DNA from: Demequina sp. | Lineage (GTDB): Bacteria > Actinomycetota > Actinomycetes > Actinomycetales > Demequinaceae | Length of the DNA: 49,215 nucleotides | NCBI GenBank assembly: GCA_030148645.1 | Contig: JASBTB010000065.1 | Location: 1 to 49,215, forward strand | Reading direction: 5' to 3' | Part shown: in pieces, positions 10,407 to 21,006 of the stretch | How the letters are laid out: each line of letters begins with the position of its first letter | Numbering within the stretch: the stretch's first letter is position 1 | Program-made: the position numbers and the translations under genes | Notes under the pieces: generated by a model | Database searches by the model: none | Seen by the model: the letters and a program-made list of their open reading frames with translations, nothing else | Told to the model about the DNA's origin: nothing

Positions 10407-11273
10407 TCACCCGATGGTGGCGACGTCCTGGTGAGCCGCCGCGAGTTGATCGCGTGGCAACCCCATGCGCCCCGCCTGTCGTCTTCCCCACATGACGAAC
10501 ATGACGATGCCGAGCACCAGCACGCCGATCGACACCCACACGTTGATGCGTAGTCCCGCCACCTGGACCGCCGTGTCGATCCTCAGCATTTCAATCCACA
10601 GGCGACCGGACACGTACACCATCACGTAGAGCCAAAAGACCCTGCCACCCCGCAAGTCGAGGCGTCGGTCCAGGTAAACGATCAACGCCACGCCAGCGAG
10701 GTTCCAGATCGTCTCGTACAGAAACGTCGGGTGGAAGGTCGCGAACTGCTCAAACCCGTCGGGACGAAATGCGGGATCGATCCGCACGGCCCACGGTAGG
10801 TCGGTCGGCCTGCCGAACAACTCCTGGTTGAAGTAGTTGCCCATCCGGCCGATGGCTTGTGCCACGAGGATACCGGGAGCTGCGGCATCCATGAACACAG
10901 ACAACGCCACACCGTGTCGACGACACCCGATGTATGCACCGAGGGATCCCAAGGCGACCGCCCCCCAGATGCCCAGCCCGCCCTCCCAGATCTTCAGGAC
11001 CTGGATCGGGTCGCCGCCTTCGCCAAAATACGGGCCAGGGGTGGTGATCACGTGATACAGCCTGCCTCCGACGATGCCGAACGGGATCGCCCACAAGCTG
11101 ACGTCGCCGACGACGTCGGCCCGTCCGCCGCGTTCGACCCACCGCCTCGTGGTGAGCCACAGTGCGACGAAGATGCCCACCAGGATCCACAGCGAGTAGG
11201 CCCGCACCGTCAAGGGGCCAAGGTGGTAGGCAGCCCACTCGGGCGGTGGACTGGGAAAGGACAGGGGTATCAC
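10407..11273 (-). CDS. lgt: Prolipoprotein diacylglyceryl transferase
   Basis: Transfers diacylglycerol from phosphatidylglycerol to the lipobox cysteine of prolipoproteins at the cytoplasmic membrane. The 288-aa polytopic protein has the family signature GRMGNYFNQELFGRPTDLPW and an early PLTVRAYSLWILVG segment. GTG 11273 is the start because its GTGA overlaps the trpA stop by four bases. Lgt directly after trpA is a common actinobacterial order. A client lipoprotein (the FKBP-like gene at 21006-21920) lies in the same array. A 118-bp gap without a recognisable gene separates lgt from gltB. Confidence 0.95.
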   Translation of the reverse strand: MIPLSFPSPPPEWAAYHLGPLTVRAYSLWILVGIFVALWLTTRRWVERGGRADVVGDVSLWAIPFGIVGGRLYHVITTPGPYFGEGGDPIQVLKIWEGGLGIWGAVALGSLGAYIGCRRHGVALSVFMDAAAPGILVAQAIGRMGNYFNQELFGRPTDLPWAVRIDPAFRPDGFEQFATFHPTFLYETIWNLAGVALIVYLDRRLDLRGGRVFWLYVMVYVSGRLWIEMLRIDTAVQVAGLRINVWVSIGVLVLGIVMFVMWGRRQAGRMGLPRDQLAAAHQDVATIG

Positions 11274-12070
11274 GTCCGGCGCCGGACTCCGCGAGCGAGT
11301 TCCTCGGTCTTGGAGCGCAACGCATCGAGGGCGGCGTCCTCGTCGTCGTGGTCGAGCAGGCAGCGCACCAGCGCGGAACCCACGATGACCCCGTCGGCAA
11401 AGCGCGCCACATCGGCGGCGTGTTCTCCAGTCGACACACCGAGGCCAACGCACACCCGTGGGGCACCGGCCGCTCGAGTGGCCGCGACGAGCCGCTCGGC
11501 CCCGGCACCGACGGACGTACGCTCCCCCGTCACGCCCATGAGCGAGGCAGCGTAGACAAACCCCGTGGTCTCAGCGACCGTCAGGTGGAGGCGCTCCCGA
11601 GTCGAACTGGGCGCCACCAAGAAGATGGTGTCGAGATCCCGCGCCCGCGCGGCCGCGAGCCACCCACCAGCCGCGTCGGGGGTGAGGTCCGGCGTGATGG
11701 CACCCGAGCCCCCAGCGACAACAAGATCCTGGGCGAAGCGCTCCAGCCCGTACTGCAGCATCGGGTTGTAGTACGACATGACCACGGCGGGAGCGCCCGC
11801 CTGCGTGACAGCCCGCACGGCGGTGAAGGCGTCAACGATGTGAGTGCCACCCTGGAGCGCGCGCTCGGCAGCCACCTGAATGGTCGGACCGTCCATCACG
11901 GGATCGGAGTACGGCAGGCCCACCTCGACGATGTCCACCCCCGCGTCGACCATCGCCACCATGGCCCGCACCGAACGCTCCACCGTCGGAAAACCCACGG
12001 GAAGGTACCCGATGAGGGCCGAACGACCCTCGCCGCGAATCGCGTCGAGCCGGTCGGTCAAGGCGCTCAC
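11270..12070 (-). CDS. trpA: Tryptophan synthase alpha chain
   Basis: Cleaves indole-3-glycerol phosphate to indole and glyceraldehyde 3-phosphate, passing indole to TrpB. The 266-aa TIM barrel has [35 protein letters not shown] (catalytic Glu and Asp), [25 protein letters not shown] and [14 protein letters not shown]. The start is GTG 12070, whose GTGA overlaps the trpB stop by four bases. At the 3' end the stop overlaps the lgt start in the same way, so trpC-B-A-lgt are translationally coupled. Confidence 0.96.
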   Translation of the reverse strand: MSALTDRLDAIRGEGRSALIGYLPVGFPTVERSVRAMVAMVDAGVDIVEVGLPYSDPVMDGPTIQVAAERALQGGTHIVDAFTAVRAVTQAGAPAVVMSYYNPMLQYGLERFAQDLVVAGGSGAITPDLTPDAAGGWLAAARARDLDTIFLVAPSSTRERLHLTVAETTGFVYAASLMGVTGERTSVGAGAERLVAATRAAGAPRVCVGLGVSTGEHAADVARFADGVIVGSALVRCLLDHDDEDAALDALRSKTEELARGVRRRT

Positions 12071-13278
12071 TGCGATGACTCCTCGTCGAGCAGGTGAAAG
12101 TAGCGAGCAGCACTGCCCACATCCTTGTCGCCGCGGCCGGAAAGGTTCACCAGCAAGGTGGCGCCCGAACCGAGCTCGCGACCCAACTTCACGGCCCCCG
12201 CAAGAGCGTGCGCCGACTCGATCGCGGGAAGAATTCCCTCAGTGCGTGACAAGAGCCGGAACGCCTCCATCGCCTCGGAATCGGTCACCGGCCAGTACTC
12301 GGCACGGCCCATATCGGCAAGCCACGCGTGTTGCGGCCCCACCCCCGGGTAGTCGAGTCCCGCAGAGATCGAGTGTGAAGGCTGCGTCTGACCGTCGGTG
12401 TCTTGCAAGACGTACGACATCGCGCCGTGCAACACGCCCGGTCGCCCGCCCGAAATGGCCGCTGCGTGTTTGCCCGTCTCGACCCCGTCGCCTGCCGCCT
12501 CGCATCCGATGAGCCGTACACCGGCGTCGTCCAAGAAGGCGTCAAAAATGCCGATCGCGTTCGAGCCTCCGCCCACGCACGCCAGGACGGCGTCGGGCAG
12601 TCCACCGAGCGCCACCATCTGCTCGCGTGCCTCCTGGCCGATCACACACTGAAAGTCACGGACCATTTCGGGGAACGGATGGGGGCCAGCTGCGGTGCCG
12701 AAGACGTAGTTGGTGGTCTCGACGTTGGCCACCCAGTCGCGGTACGCCTCGTTGATGGCATCGCGCAACGTGCGCGAACCGGTGGTGACCGGGACCACCG
12801 TGGCGCCGAGCAGCCGCATGCGGGCCACGTTGAGCGCTTGGCGTTCGGTGTCCTCTTCGCCCATGTAGACGGTGCATTCGAGATCCATGAGCGCGGCGGC
12901 CGTGGCCGATGCGACACCATGTTGGCCGGCGCCAGTTTCGGCGATGACGCGCGTCTTGCCGATCCGTTTGGTCAGGAGGGCTTGCCCGAGGACGTTGTTG
13001 ATTTTGTGCGAGCCCGTATGGTTGAGATCCTCTCGCTTGAGAAACACCCGCGCGCCGCCGCAATGCCTGGCAAATCGCGGGACCTCTGTCACGATCGAGG
13101 GGCGACCCGTGTAGTCCCGTGCCAGCCTGGCCAACTCTTCACCGAAGGCAGGATCGTGCTTGGCCTTGTTATAGGCGTCGGTCAGTTCGTCGAGAGCGGC
13201 AACCAGCGCCTCGGGCACAAACCGGCCCCCGAACGCACCAAAATAGGGTCCGGCTGCGCCGGAAAGCACTGAGGTCAC
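12067..13278 (-). CDS. trpB: Tryptophan synthase beta chain
   Basis: The PLP enzyme joins indole and serine to form tryptophan. The 403-aa protein begins with [17 protein letters not shown] and has the PLP lysine in [32 protein letters not shown], the phosphate loop [15 protein letters not shown] and LSGRGDKDV near the end. It is the standard TrpB1 type with normal length. GTG 13278 overlaps the trpC stop by four bases. Confidence 0.96.
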   Translation of the reverse strand: MTSVLSGAAGPYFGAFGGRFVPEALVAALDELTDAYNKAKHDPAFGEELARLARDYTGRPSIVTEVPRFARHCGGARVFLKREDLNHTGSHKINNVLGQALLTKRIGKTRVIAETGAGQHGVASATAAALMDLECTVYMGEEDTERQALNVARMRLLGATVVPVTTGSRTLRDAINEAYRDWVANVETTNYVFGTAAGPHPFPEMVRDFQCVIGQEAREQMVALGGLPDAVLACVGGGSNAIGIFDAFLDDAGVRLIGCEAAGDGVETGKHAAAISGGRPGVLHGAMSYVLQDTDGQTQPSHSISAGLDYPGVGPQHAWLADMGRAEYWPVTDSEAMEAFRLLSRTEGILPAIESAHALAGAVKLGRELGSGATLLVNLSGRGDKDVGSAARYFHLLDEESSQ

Positions 13279-14084
13279 GGACGCACCGCTCGCAAGGCAG
13301 GGTGCGCCCCTGCGGCGACCATCTCCGCAACGGCGGCCCGCGGGTCCTTGTCCTTGACGAGCGCCTCCCCAACGAGCACCGCATCGGCACCCATACGCGC
13401 ATACTCGACCACGTCGTGGCAGCCCCGAATGCCGGACTCAGCGACTTTGACGATGCCGTCGGGAATGGTCGGAGCCACACGGGAAAACGTGCCTCGATCG
13501 ACCTCGAGTGTCTTGAGGTTGCGGGCGTTGACTCCGATAACCCGGGCACCCGCGTCGACCGCGCGCCTGACCTCGAGTTCGTCGTGCACCTCGACCAGCG
13601 CGCACATGCCCAGCGAGTGAACCCGCTCGATGAGACTCTCGAGGACCATGGGTTCGAGCGCGGCAACGATGAGGAGCACCATGTCCGCCCCGTGGGCCCG
13701 TGCCTCCCACACCTGGTACGGCGTGACGATGAAGTCCTTGCGCAGAATCGGCACGTCAACCTTGGAGCGCACATCGTCGAGATCGTCCAGCGAACCGCCG
13801 AATCGGCGTTGCTCGGTGAGCACCGAGATGACACTTGCACCCCCAGCCTCGTACTCCGTGGCAAGGGCTGCGGGATCGGTGATCTGAGCGATCTGCCCCT
13901 TGGAGGGGCTGGAACGCTTAACCTCGGCAATGACCGAAACCTCGGCCGTCTGAAGTTTCTGGAGCGCGTCAACGGCACTCGGCCGCCGTGCGGCGCGAGT
14001 CTTCAACTCGGCCATCGAAGTGGCGAGTTCGCGCACTGTCAGATCATTGCGGACACCTGCGACGATGCCGTCGAGAACACTCAT
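13275..14084 (-). CDS. trpC: Indole-3-glycerol phosphate synthase
   Basis: Closes the indole ring from carboxyphenylaminodeoxyribulose phosphate. The 269-aa TIM barrel shows [47 protein letters not shown] and [11 protein letters not shown] 14084 was chosen because GGAGG lies nine bases upstream; the frame is open further upstream but with low-complexity sequence. Neither trpF nor trpD is beside it. In many actinobacteria PriA serves both His and Trp pathways, which would explain the missing trpF. Confidence 0.95.
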   Translation of the reverse strand: MSVLDGIVAGVRNDLTVRELATSMAELKTRAARRPSAVDALQKLQTAEVSVIAEVKRSSPSKGQIAQITDPAALATEYEAGGASVISVLTEQRRFGGSLDDLDDVRSKVDVPILRKDFIVTPYQVWEARAHGADMVLLIVAALEPMVLESLIERVHSLGMCALVEVHDELEVRRAVDAGARVIGVNARNLKTLEVDRGTFSRVAPTIPDGIVKVAESGIRGCHDVVEYARMGADAVLVGEALVKDKDPRAAVAEMVAAGAHPALRAVRP

Positions 14085-14107
14085 GGGTTGCCACCTCCCC
14101 GGCCTCA

Positions 14108-14113
14108 ATGGTA
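14108..14113 (-). promoter_or_regulatory. Weak candidate -10 upstream of trpC
   Basis: The minus strand reads TACCAT about 23 bases before the trpC ATG, leaving room for the GGAGG ribosome site. No convincing -35 is visible. The 256-bp gap between the small membrane gene and trpC (14085-14340) holds no recognisable gene and no Trp-rich leader peptide that I could find. Confidence 0.25.
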
Positions 14114-14340
14114 CCGCCGTCCGGCACCCTTCAGGACCGGTAGTCCACCCTCGCGGGCTTTCGGTGCACCCGGTAGACGAGCGATGGGTCCCACCTTCGT
14201 CGGCCCGAAGAACGTCGCCTTCGCGATGGCGGCGCACTACCCGCATCGGTCGCGGACGGCCGCCGCGTCACCGCCGTGTGGGCGCGTGGCGGCAGGCGCA
14301 GGCACCTGGCCGCGGACAAAGGGACTCACCACGCGCGCAC

Positions 14341-14574
14341 CTAGCGCCGAGGTTGCCCATGACCGAGCGCCCGCAAGAGCGCGCCCACGACCAGCGCGGC
14401 GACAAACACCCCCACGCCTATCCATACGAGTACGAAGAGCGGAATCATCAAGCCGACCGCCGCAAAGAGCGCACCCAACACGATGAGTCCGTTCGTGGCC
14501 CACCCTGCACGCGTTCGGCCGTGATTGCGCGGCGCCACGGCGGGAAGGTTTTCGGGGTCGATCTGGTGGGACAT
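14341..14574 (-). CDS. Small trp-operon membrane protein (HGxxxAAW type)
   Basis: A 77-aa protein with an N-terminal cytoplasmic segment ending in NHGRTRAGW, then two hydrophobic helices (about residues 28-48 and 50-68). The HGxxxAxW motif before the first helix matches a small membrane protein often found between trpE and trpC in actinobacteria (DUF6704-like). ATG 14574 was chosen over 14583 because GGAG lies eight bases upstream. It follows trpE by 33 bp. The TIGR02234 Trp-operon membrane protein usually found here is absent. Function is unknown; a link to Trp synthesis rests on position only. Confidence 0.75.
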   Translation of the reverse strand: MSHQIDPENLPAVAPRNHGRTRAGWATNGLIVLGALFAAVGLMIPLFVLVWIGVGVFVAALVVGALLRALGHGQPRR

Positions 14575-14607
14575 GGCGATCACTCCTTCGGGGACTTGGG
14601 CACGAGT

Positions 14608-16167
14608 CTAGTCAGAACCAGAAACCACCAGGCGGTTGGCGCGCGCGACGGCTCTCAACATGGCGGCCGCCTTGTCTCGAGTCTCCTGGGCCTCCGTGGC
14701 AGGGACCGAATCCGCCACAATACCTGCGCCAGCTTGGACGTGGGCCAGTCCCGACTCGATGATTGCGGTGCGGATCGCGATCGCCAGGTCCATGTTGCCC
14801 GCGAAGTCGAAGTACCCGATCGCGCCTCCGTAGAAGCCGCGGCGCACGGGTTCGAGTTCGTCGATGAGCGCGATGGCCCGCGGCTTGGGCGCCCCGGACA
14901 GGGTGCCGGCGGGAAACGTGGCGACGAACGCGTCGAGCGCGTTCGCGTGCTCTTCGAGTTCGCCGACGACGGTGGAGCAGATGTGCATGATGTGGCTATA
15001 GCGATTCACCGCCATGAACTCGACGACCTCCACCGATGTCGGCACGCACACCTTCACAAGGTCATTGCGCGCCAGGTCCACCAGCATCACGTGCTCGGCG
15101 ACCTCCTTCGGGTCTGCCAGCAACTCACTCTCCAGCGCCTTGTCCGCCTCCGGGGACGCACCCCGGGGCCGGGACCCCGCGATCGGGTACGTGAGCACCG
15201 CGCGTTCCTTCACGGTGACGAGCGATTCAGGGCTGGCGCCCACGATCGCGAAGCACCTGCCGTCGGCGTCTTCGCACTCCATGTAGTACATGTAGGGGCT
15301 GGGGTTGAGAGTGCGTAGCACCCGGTAGACATCGAGCGCGGAGGCCGTGCATTCAGCGTCGAAACGTTGGGCTGGTACCACCTGGAAGACCTCCCCCTCA
15401 CGGATGGCGTCCTTGGCGTACTTCACCATTTTCTCGTACTCGCCGACGTGGGACCGGGCCGACACCTCCCCTTCGGGCGCCTGTGCATCGATCGCCATGG
15501 CAGGCAGTCGGGGGGCCGACGCCAAAGCCCCCTCCATCGCATCGATACGTGAGACAGCCGCAACGTACGCCTCATCGATGCCGGTCGGTTGTGCATCGGT
15601 GTTGACGGCGTTGGCCACCAGCCACACTGAGCCGTCGACGTGGTCGAGCACCGCAAGATCGGTCACCAGGAGCAAGTGGGCATCGGGCAGGTCGAGTTCT
15701 CGGATCGCATCGGCCGGGAGTGTGGGCTCCCATTGGCGCACGATGTCCCAACCCATCGCGCCGACGAGACCGCCCGTGAGCGGCGGCAAACCGGGGATGG
15801 GCTCGGAGGCAAGCACAGCGAGAGCCTGCCTGATCGTGTCGAGGGGGGCTCCGTCGTCGAGCCCTGTGGGAACGTCTCCCACCCACCGCGCGGTGTCTGC
15901 CACCACCGTGAGGGTTGCCTGCGCGCGCACACCCACGAAGGAGTAGCGGGAGCGCGAGCCGTCGGGCTGGGCGGACTCGAGAATGAACGTGCCCGGTCGG
16001 GACGCCGCAAGGGCTGCGTAGACGGCCACCGGGGTCCACCCGTCCCCCAAGAGTCGGCGCGTCACCGGCACCACGCGGTGGGTCTGCCCCAGCGCCACGA
16101 ACTCATCGCGTGAAGGCCAGGTGTCGCCCCAGTCGAGAGCCGGGGCGGCGACCGGCCGTGGTGTCAC
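14608..16167 (-). CDS. trpE: Anthranilate synthase component I
   Basis: With the TrpG amidotransferase it converts chorismate to anthranilate. The 519-aa protein carries the Trp feedback site in [17 protein letters not shown] near its N-terminus, [48 protein letters not shown] and [16 protein letters not shown] 16167 is the start because its GTGA overlaps the hisI stop by four bases. No trpG is in the window, so the partner must be encoded elsewhere. Confidence 0.95.
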   Translation of the reverse strand: MTPRPVAAPALDWGDTWPSRDEFVALGQTHRVVPVTRRLLGDGWTPVAVYAALAASRPGTFILESAQPDGSRSRYSFVGVRAQATLTVVADTARWVGDVPTGLDDGAPLDTIRQALAVLASEPIPGLPPLTGGLVGAMGWDIVRQWEPTLPADAIRELDLPDAHLLLVTDLAVLDHVDGSVWLVANAVNTDAQPTGIDEAYVAAVSRIDAMEGALASAPRLPAMAIDAQAPEGEVSARSHVGEYEKMVKYAKDAIREGEVFQVVPAQRFDAECTASALDVYRVLRTLNPSPYMYYMECEDADGRCFAIVGASPESLVTVKERAVLTYPIAGSRPRGASPEADKALESELLADPKEVAEHVMLVDLARNDLVKVCVPTSVEVVEFMAVNRYSHIMHICSTVVGELEEHANALDAFVATFPAGTLSGAPKPRAIALIDELEPVRRGFYGGAIGYFDFAGNMDLAIAIRTAIIESGLAHVQAGAGIVADSVPATEAQETRDKAAAMLRAVARANRLVVSGSD

Positions 16168-16523
16168 GACGCCTTCCCGACACCAAGTTCGAGAGGCCCA
16201 CCCTTGTCGAAGCAGGACTGCCGTCCGGTGTGGCATGCGGGCCCGGTCTGCTCGACTGTCAAGAGCACGGCATCGCCGTCGCAGTCTAACTCCGCGCCCA
16301 CCACGCGTTGAACGTTGCCCGACGTCTCGCCCTTGCGCCATATCTCGTTGCGGCTACGGCTGAAGTACACGCCGCGGCGCGTGCGCAGCGTCTCCTCGAG
16401 TGCGTCGTCGTTCATCCATGCGACCATCAATACTCGCCGCGTCGCGGCGTCCTGCACCACCGCGCACACGAGGCCAGCCTCGTTGCGCTTGAGTCGCTCG
16501 GCGATCCCCGGATCCAAAGGCAT
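16164..16523 (-). CDS. hisI: Phosphoribosyl-AMP cyclohydrolase
   Basis: Hydrolyses the purine ring of phosphoribosyl-AMP in the third step of histidine synthesis. The 119-aa protein shows [34 protein letters not shown], the metal-binding [10 protein letters not shown], and the zinc motif [10 protein letters not shown]. It is the single-domain form, without a fused HisE. ATG 16523 follows AAGGA. It overlaps trpE by four bases, linking the His and Trp pathways in one transcript. Confidence 0.95.
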   Translation of the reverse strand: MPLDPGIAERLKRNEAGLVCAVVQDAATRRVLMVAWMNDDALEETLRTRRGVYFSRSRNEIWRKGETSGNVQRVVGAELDCDGDAVLLTVEQTGPACHTGRQSCFDKGGPLELGVGKAS

Positions 16524-16559
16524 GGCACCTATCCTTCCACGGCGTCCCTGCCTGGTCAC

Positions 16560-18371
16560 TCAGTCGCGCGTCTGAGCGACCCATGCGCGGTGAAGGCGCG
16601 CGTAGGGCCCGTTCGCGCCCACGAGGTCGCCGTGCGGCCCGAATTCGACCAACTCCCCATTCTCCATCACCGCCACCAGGTCTGCCCTCTCGGCCGTCGA
16701 CAGTCGGTGCGCAATCACGACGGTGGTGCGCCCCGCCATGAGGCGCTCCATTGCGCGCGAGATTCGCACCTCGGTCGCGGGGTCCACGGCCGATGTCGCC
16801 TCGTCGAGGATGAGCACGTCGGGGTCGCGCAGATACGCCCTGGCAATGCTCACCAGTTGACGCTCCCCCGCGCTGAGGAGTTCGCCTCTGGCTCCCACCT
16901 GGGTGTCGAGCCCGTGGGCCGTCGTCTCGAGCCACGCCGTGAGGCCGAGAGCCGCGAAGGCGTCCTTCGCGGCGTCGCGCAGATTCTCCGAATCCGTGTC
17001 CGGGCGCGCGTAGACCAGGTTGTCGAGCACCGTCCCCTCGAAAAGAAAGCCCTCTTGAGGCACCACGGCGAGGCGCGAACGCAGCTCCGCAAAAGTGACG
17101 TGCCGCACGTCGACGCCGCCCACCCTGATGTGTCCCGACGTGGGATCGAAGAATCGAGCCAGCAGCCGGGCTAGGGAGGTCTTTCCCGAACCCGTCTGTC
17201 CGACTACCGCGAGGCGGTTGCCCGCCGGGACGCTCAGCGAGATCCCCTTGAGGACCTCGTCGTCGTCGTCATACGTGAGCCGTACCGCGTCCACGGTCAG
17301 GCCCACCTCGCCAGCGGGAAGCGGTATCGGCACGTCAGGCTCGGCGACCGTGGTGGGTGCGTCCACCAACTCGATGACACGCTGCCACCCGACCATCGCT
17401 CGCTGCATCTCGGCCAGCATCTCGACAATCCACATGAGCGGACCGGAGAACATGTAGACCAGCAACGCGAAGGCCGCCACCGTGCCCACCGACAGTTCGC
17501 CCCTGACGCCAAGCGCCGTGCCAGCGACAAGGGCGGCCCCTGTCGCGACAGACTGACCAAAGGCGGTCATGGAGAAGCTCGCGGAGGACAGCCACGAGGC
17601 GCGCCGCTCCCGTCGCGCGATGCCGGCGATCTCCGCGCGCAAATGCGACCTCATGCGCTCCTGCACGCCGTAGGACCGGATCGTCGCGACCCCCACCAAC
17701 TGCTCGGAGGTGCGGCCCAACAGGTCAGCCATGCGCGCCCTGATGTCGGAGAAGGCGCCGCGGATGACGGGCTGGAATTTGAGGGTGACCACGAGCAACG
17801 GGACGTAACTTGCGATCACGACCAAGGCGAGTTGCCACGAGTACACGGCCATGACCACCAACACCACGGTGGACTCGAGCGCAGACACCACCATGCCTGC
17901 GCCCGTCCACTGCATGAGATCGCGCATGGTGTCCACGTCGCCGGTGACGCGAGACACATAGCGCCCGCGCTGCTCCGAGTTCTGGGTCAGGACCGACAGG
18001 CGATGCACATTGTGGAATGCTCGCTTGCGCAGTGTCGCCAGCCCCGCCTCCGCGGCGATCACCATGCGGCGGCGCACTCGCCATTCGACGAACATCGAGA
18101 TGACCACCACAATTGCGCCGCCGGCAACGAGCCATTGCACGATAGTGACGTCGACTCCGGAATCCGCCAACAGCCCTTCATCCGTCACGCGTTGCGTGAG
18201 GTACGGGATGGTCGCGCGCGCCGATGCCGCCACCAGGGCAAGCAGGAGCGTCACCCTGAGTCCCTTGTGAAGTTCCGGGGAGATGGCGAAGCCGCGAGCG
18301 AAGGTTTCACGCAGTCCCATCCGGGACTCTTCCTCGGGCGCGGCTCCCGCGCCGGGTGCTGTGGTGCTCAC
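16560..18371 (-). CDS. ABC exporter half-transporter, catalytically intact Walker B
   Basis: A 603-aa TMD-NBD fusion of the multidrug/lipid exporter type, with about six membrane helices in residues 30-310. The NBD has Walker A VVGQTGSGKTS near 392, signature LSAGERQLVSIARAY near 500, Walker B VLILDEATSAVDP near 520 with the catalytic Glu present, and switch His in VIAHRLS near 553. The signature deviates from LSGGQ. Start GTG 18371 overlaps the upstream ABC gene by four bases. The partner has an intact LSGGQ but lacks the catalytic Glu and His, so the two should form a heterodimer in which this subunit supplies the hydrolytic Walker B. The substrate is unknown. Confidence 0.93.
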   Translation of the reverse strand: MSTTAPGAGAAPEEESRMGLRETFARGFAISPELHKGLRVTLLLALVAASARATIPYLTQRVTDEGLLADSGVDVTIVQWLVAGGAIVVVISMFVEWRVRRRMVIAAEAGLATLRKRAFHNVHRLSVLTQNSEQRGRYVSRVTGDVDTMRDLMQWTGAGMVVSALESTVVLVVMAVYSWQLALVVIASYVPLLVVTLKFQPVIRGAFSDIRARMADLLGRTSEQLVGVATIRSYGVQERMRSHLRAEIAGIARRERRASWLSSASFSMTAFGQSVATGAALVAGTALGVRGELSVGTVAAFALLVYMFSGPLMWIVEMLAEMQRAMVGWQRVIELVDAPTTVAEPDVPIPLPAGEVGLTVDAVRLTYDDDDEVLKGISLSVPAGNRLAVVGQTGSGKTSLARLLARFFDPTSGHIRVGGVDVRHVTFAELRSRLAVVPQEGFLFEGTVLDNLVYARPDTDSENLRDAAKDAFAALGLTAWLETTAHGLDTQVGARGELLSAGERQLVSIARAYLRDPDVLILDEATSAVDPATEVRISRAMERLMAGRTTVVIAHRLSTAERADLVAVMENGELVEFGPHGDLVGANGPYARLHRAWVAQTRD

Positions 18372-20239
18372 CCGGGTTCACCCGCCTCGTCTGGCCTGCG
18401 TTGCGAGTCAACCTCGTACGCAGTCACCAACTCCCGGTAGCCGGGGTCGCGCGCGATCAACTCCCGGTGGGAGCCTGCATCGACGATGGTGCCGTCGTCC
18501 ACGTGGATCACCCTGTCCGCCAGCACGATGGACGCCAACCGATACGCGATGAGCAGCACGGTGGGGCCTTTCCCGTCGGCGCGCAGCGCCGCCAGGATCT
18601 GCTGCTCCACGCCCGGGTCGACCGCCGACGTCGCGTCGTCGAGGATCAAGACGCGCGGCTCCCGCACGAGCGCCCTGGCGATGGCGATGCGCTGACGTTG
18701 ACCGCCCGACAGGTTCATGCCCCTTTCCTCGAGTGTGGCGTTCAGGCCTTCACCGTGGTGGCGCAGGCCGTGCACCAGGTCGTCCACCGCAGCGCGCCGC
18801 AACGCGGTCCACACCTCGTCGTCCGGGAAGTCTTCGCCAAGGGTGATGTTCTCGCGCACCGTTCCGGCAAACACAAAAGCCGTCTGCGGGACGAGCGCCA
18901 CGTGAGTTCCAAGCGCCTGCACCACCCGAATGTCCGTGTGGTCGATCAGCACCTCGCCGCCGACGGCGCGCGACAACCGTGCCGCAGCAAGCGCCACCGT
19001 CGTCTTTCCCGCGCCGGTCGCGCCCACCAAAGCGGTCACGGTACCGGGCTGTAGTTCGAGCGAAACATCCCGCACGATGATGACCGGTTCGCCATCGCCG
19101 TCGTCGGCGGCGACGTGCGCCGACCTAAAGGCGACATGCCCGGCCCCCTCGCGCGGCACCGCCACATGCCCGGGCTCGTCGACCTCTGTTGCGGCCGCCG
19201 AGATCCGTGCGACGCGCTGGAACGACACGAGTGCCGAGGGCATCTGCCCCAACACCCATCCCACGCCGCGAATCGGCACGGCCATGAGCGCCAACAGGTA
19301 GATGGCAGTCACCACGTCCCCGACGCTCACCGCACCCGCTGCCGCACGGTGGGCCCCGACCACCATGATGGCAAGCGAACTGAGCGGCACCAGCGCGTCC
19401 ATGAGTGGCTCAAACCAGCTGGAGACCGCCCCCACCCGCGTGTCGGCGTCGCGCAGCGCGTCGACCTTGGTCGTGAAACGTGCCGACTCGCGCCCTTCGG
19501 CGCCCAACGCCTTCACGACGGTGCCGCCCTCGAAAGACTCGTGCGCGATGGTCGAGACCTCGGCGCGCAGGCTCTGACCCGCGTCCCACAAGGGACTGAT
19601 GACTCTTTCGTACAGCGCATTGACCACCAGAATTGCGGGGATCACCGTCAATGCGGTGATGGCGATCCACGTGTCCATGTTGACCAGACGGTAGCCAGCC
19701 GCGATCATCATGGTGAACGAGCCCACGGTGAAAGCCAACGGCTGCAGGGGGTTGGTGGCCGTCTCGGAGTCGGACGACATCGCCGACAACATCCGACCGG
19801 CAGGGTTTGCGCGATGCCAACCGAGCGGCAACGCCGCGATGGCGTCTGCCACGACGGTGCGGTGGCGGGCCCCCACCGACGCGACTGCACCACCTTGGAC
19901 GCCGCGCCGAATCACGATCAGCACGGCGTTCACCAGGCCGATGCCGACGAAGACGGCGCCCGCCAGCAGCACGGCCCGTCCCGGGTCTTGGGTGCGTTCG
20001 CCCCACCACCCCTGAATCGGTTTGCCATCGATAGCCGGGATGACGACCTGGTCGACGATGAGGCCCAGCACGGAACCGAAGACGACGGTGAGGACGCCAA
20101 AGACTCCGGCCGCGCCGATGGCGACGCCAAAACGGCGCGGAGCGGTGCGCAGAGCATGACCGAGAACCTGGAGTGACTTTGCTCCGTAGGAGCCGTGCAG
20201 ATCGTATTCGGCCCGCTTCGCCTGCTGCGCCCGCCTCAC
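18368..20239 (-). CDS. ABC exporter half-transporter with degenerate Walker B and switch
   Basis: A 623-aa TMD-NBD fusion. The N-terminus ([20 protein letters not shown]) is soluble, then about six helices follow. The NBD has Walker [17 protein letters not shown] near 406, a perfect [15 protein letters not shown] near 508, Walker [14 protein letters not shown] with Asp535 in place of the catalytic Glu, and VLLIAYRLA with Tyr566 in place of the switch His. Start GTG 20239 overlaps the hisF stop by four bases; the open frame further upstream is a shadow of hisF. The defects are those of the non-hydrolysing half of asymmetric exporters such as TM287/288. Confidence 0.93.
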   Translation of the reverse strand: MRRAQQAKRAEYDLHGSYGAKSLQVLGHALRTAPRRFGVAIGAAGVFGVLTVVFGSVLGLIVDQVVIPAIDGKPIQGWWGERTQDPGRAVLLAGAVFVGIGLVNAVLIVIRRGVQGGAVASVGARHRTVVADAIAALPLGWHRANPAGRMLSAMSSDSETATNPLQPLAFTVGSFTMMIAAGYRLVNMDTWIAITALTVIPAILVVNALYERVISPLWDAGQSLRAEVSTIAHESFEGGTVVKALGAEGRESARFTTKVDALRDADTRVGAVSSWFEPLMDALVPLSSLAIMVVGAHRAAAGAVSVGDVVTAIYLLALMAVPIRGVGWVLGQMPSALVSFQRVARISAAATEVDEPGHVAVPREGAGHVAFRSAHVAADDGDGEPVIIVRDVSLELQPGTVTALVGATGAGKTTVALAAARLSRAVGGEVLIDHTDIRVVQALGTHVALVPQTAFVFAGTVRENITLGEDFPDDEVWTALRRAAVDDLVHGLRHHGEGLNATLEERGMNLSGGQRQRIAIARALVREPRVLILDDATSAVDPGVEQQILAALRADGKGPTVLLIAYRLASIVLADRVIHVDDGTIVDAGSHRELIARDPGYRELVTAYEVDSQRRPDEAGEPG

Positions 20240-21006
20240 CGGACCGCGATGCCTGCGGAGCGCATCGCTTCCTTCACCTCGCCGATCGACAGCGCTCCAA
20301 AGTGGAACACGCTCGCGGCGAGCACGGCATCGGCGCCCGCCTGGGCGGCCGCAACAAAGTCCTCCGCCCGGCCAGCACCGCCGGAGGCAATCAATGGTAT
20401 CGAGACCACGTCCCGCACTTCCTTGATCATGGACAGGTCGAAACCGCTCGTGGTGCCGTCGGCGTCCATCGAGTTGAGCAGGATCTCTCCTGCGCCCCGC
20501 TGGGCGCCCTGACGTGCCCACTCGATCGCATCGATACCCGTACCGCGGCGCCCCCCGTGCGTGGTCACCTCGTAGCCTGAGACCGTCGCCGTGTCGCCCT
20601 GGCATCGACGCGCGTCGACGGACAAGACCAGAACCTGGTTGCCGAACCTGCGCGCGATCTCGGAGATGAGTTCCGGTCGCGCAATGGCGGCTGTGTTGAT
20701 TCCCACCTTGTCTGCTCCCGCACGCAACAGGCGATCGACATCGTCGGTGGTTCTGACGCCACCGCCCACCGTCAGCGGCACGAAGACCTGTTCCGCAGTT
20801 CGCTTGACCACGTCGTACATCGTCTCGCGGCCCCTAGACGAGGCGGTCACGTCGAGGAACGTCACCTCGTCCGCGCCCTCGCTGCCATAGCGATACGCGA
20901 GTTCGACAGGGTCGCCGGCGTCGCGCAGGTTGGCAAAGTTCACACCCTTGACCACGCGCCCGTTGTCGACGTCCAGACACGGGATGACGCGCACCGCGAC
21001 GCCCAT
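20236..21006 (-). CDS. hisF: Imidazole glycerol phosphate synthase cyclase subunit
   Basis: Uses ammonia from HisH to make imidazole glycerol phosphate and AICAR, linking His and purine synthesis. The 256-aa barrel has [18 protein letters not shown] with the catalytic Asp, [45 protein letters not shown] with the second catalytic Asp, and [15 protein letters not shown] 21006 shares one base with the stop of the FKBP-like gene. No hisH or hisA is in the window. Confidence 0.96.
   Translation of the reverse strand: MGVAVRVIPCLDVDNGRVVKGVNFANLRDAGDPVELAYRYGSEGADEVTFLDVTASSRGRETMYDVVKRTAEQVFVPLTVGGGVRTTDDVDRLLRAGADKVGINTAAIARPELISEIARRFGNQVLVLSVDARRCQGDTATVSGYEVTTHGGRRGTGIDAIEWARQGAQRGAGEILLNSMDADGTTSGFDLSMIKEVRDVVSIPLIASGGAGRAEDFVAAAQAGADAVLAASVFHFGALSIGEVKEAMRSAGIAVR

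Noticed and set aside
14085-14340. Possible DUF2752-like or leader-peptide gene between the small membrane protein and trpC
   Set aside because: I translated the minus strand and found no Cys-rich DUF2752 motif, no hydrophobic protein and no run of Trp codons.
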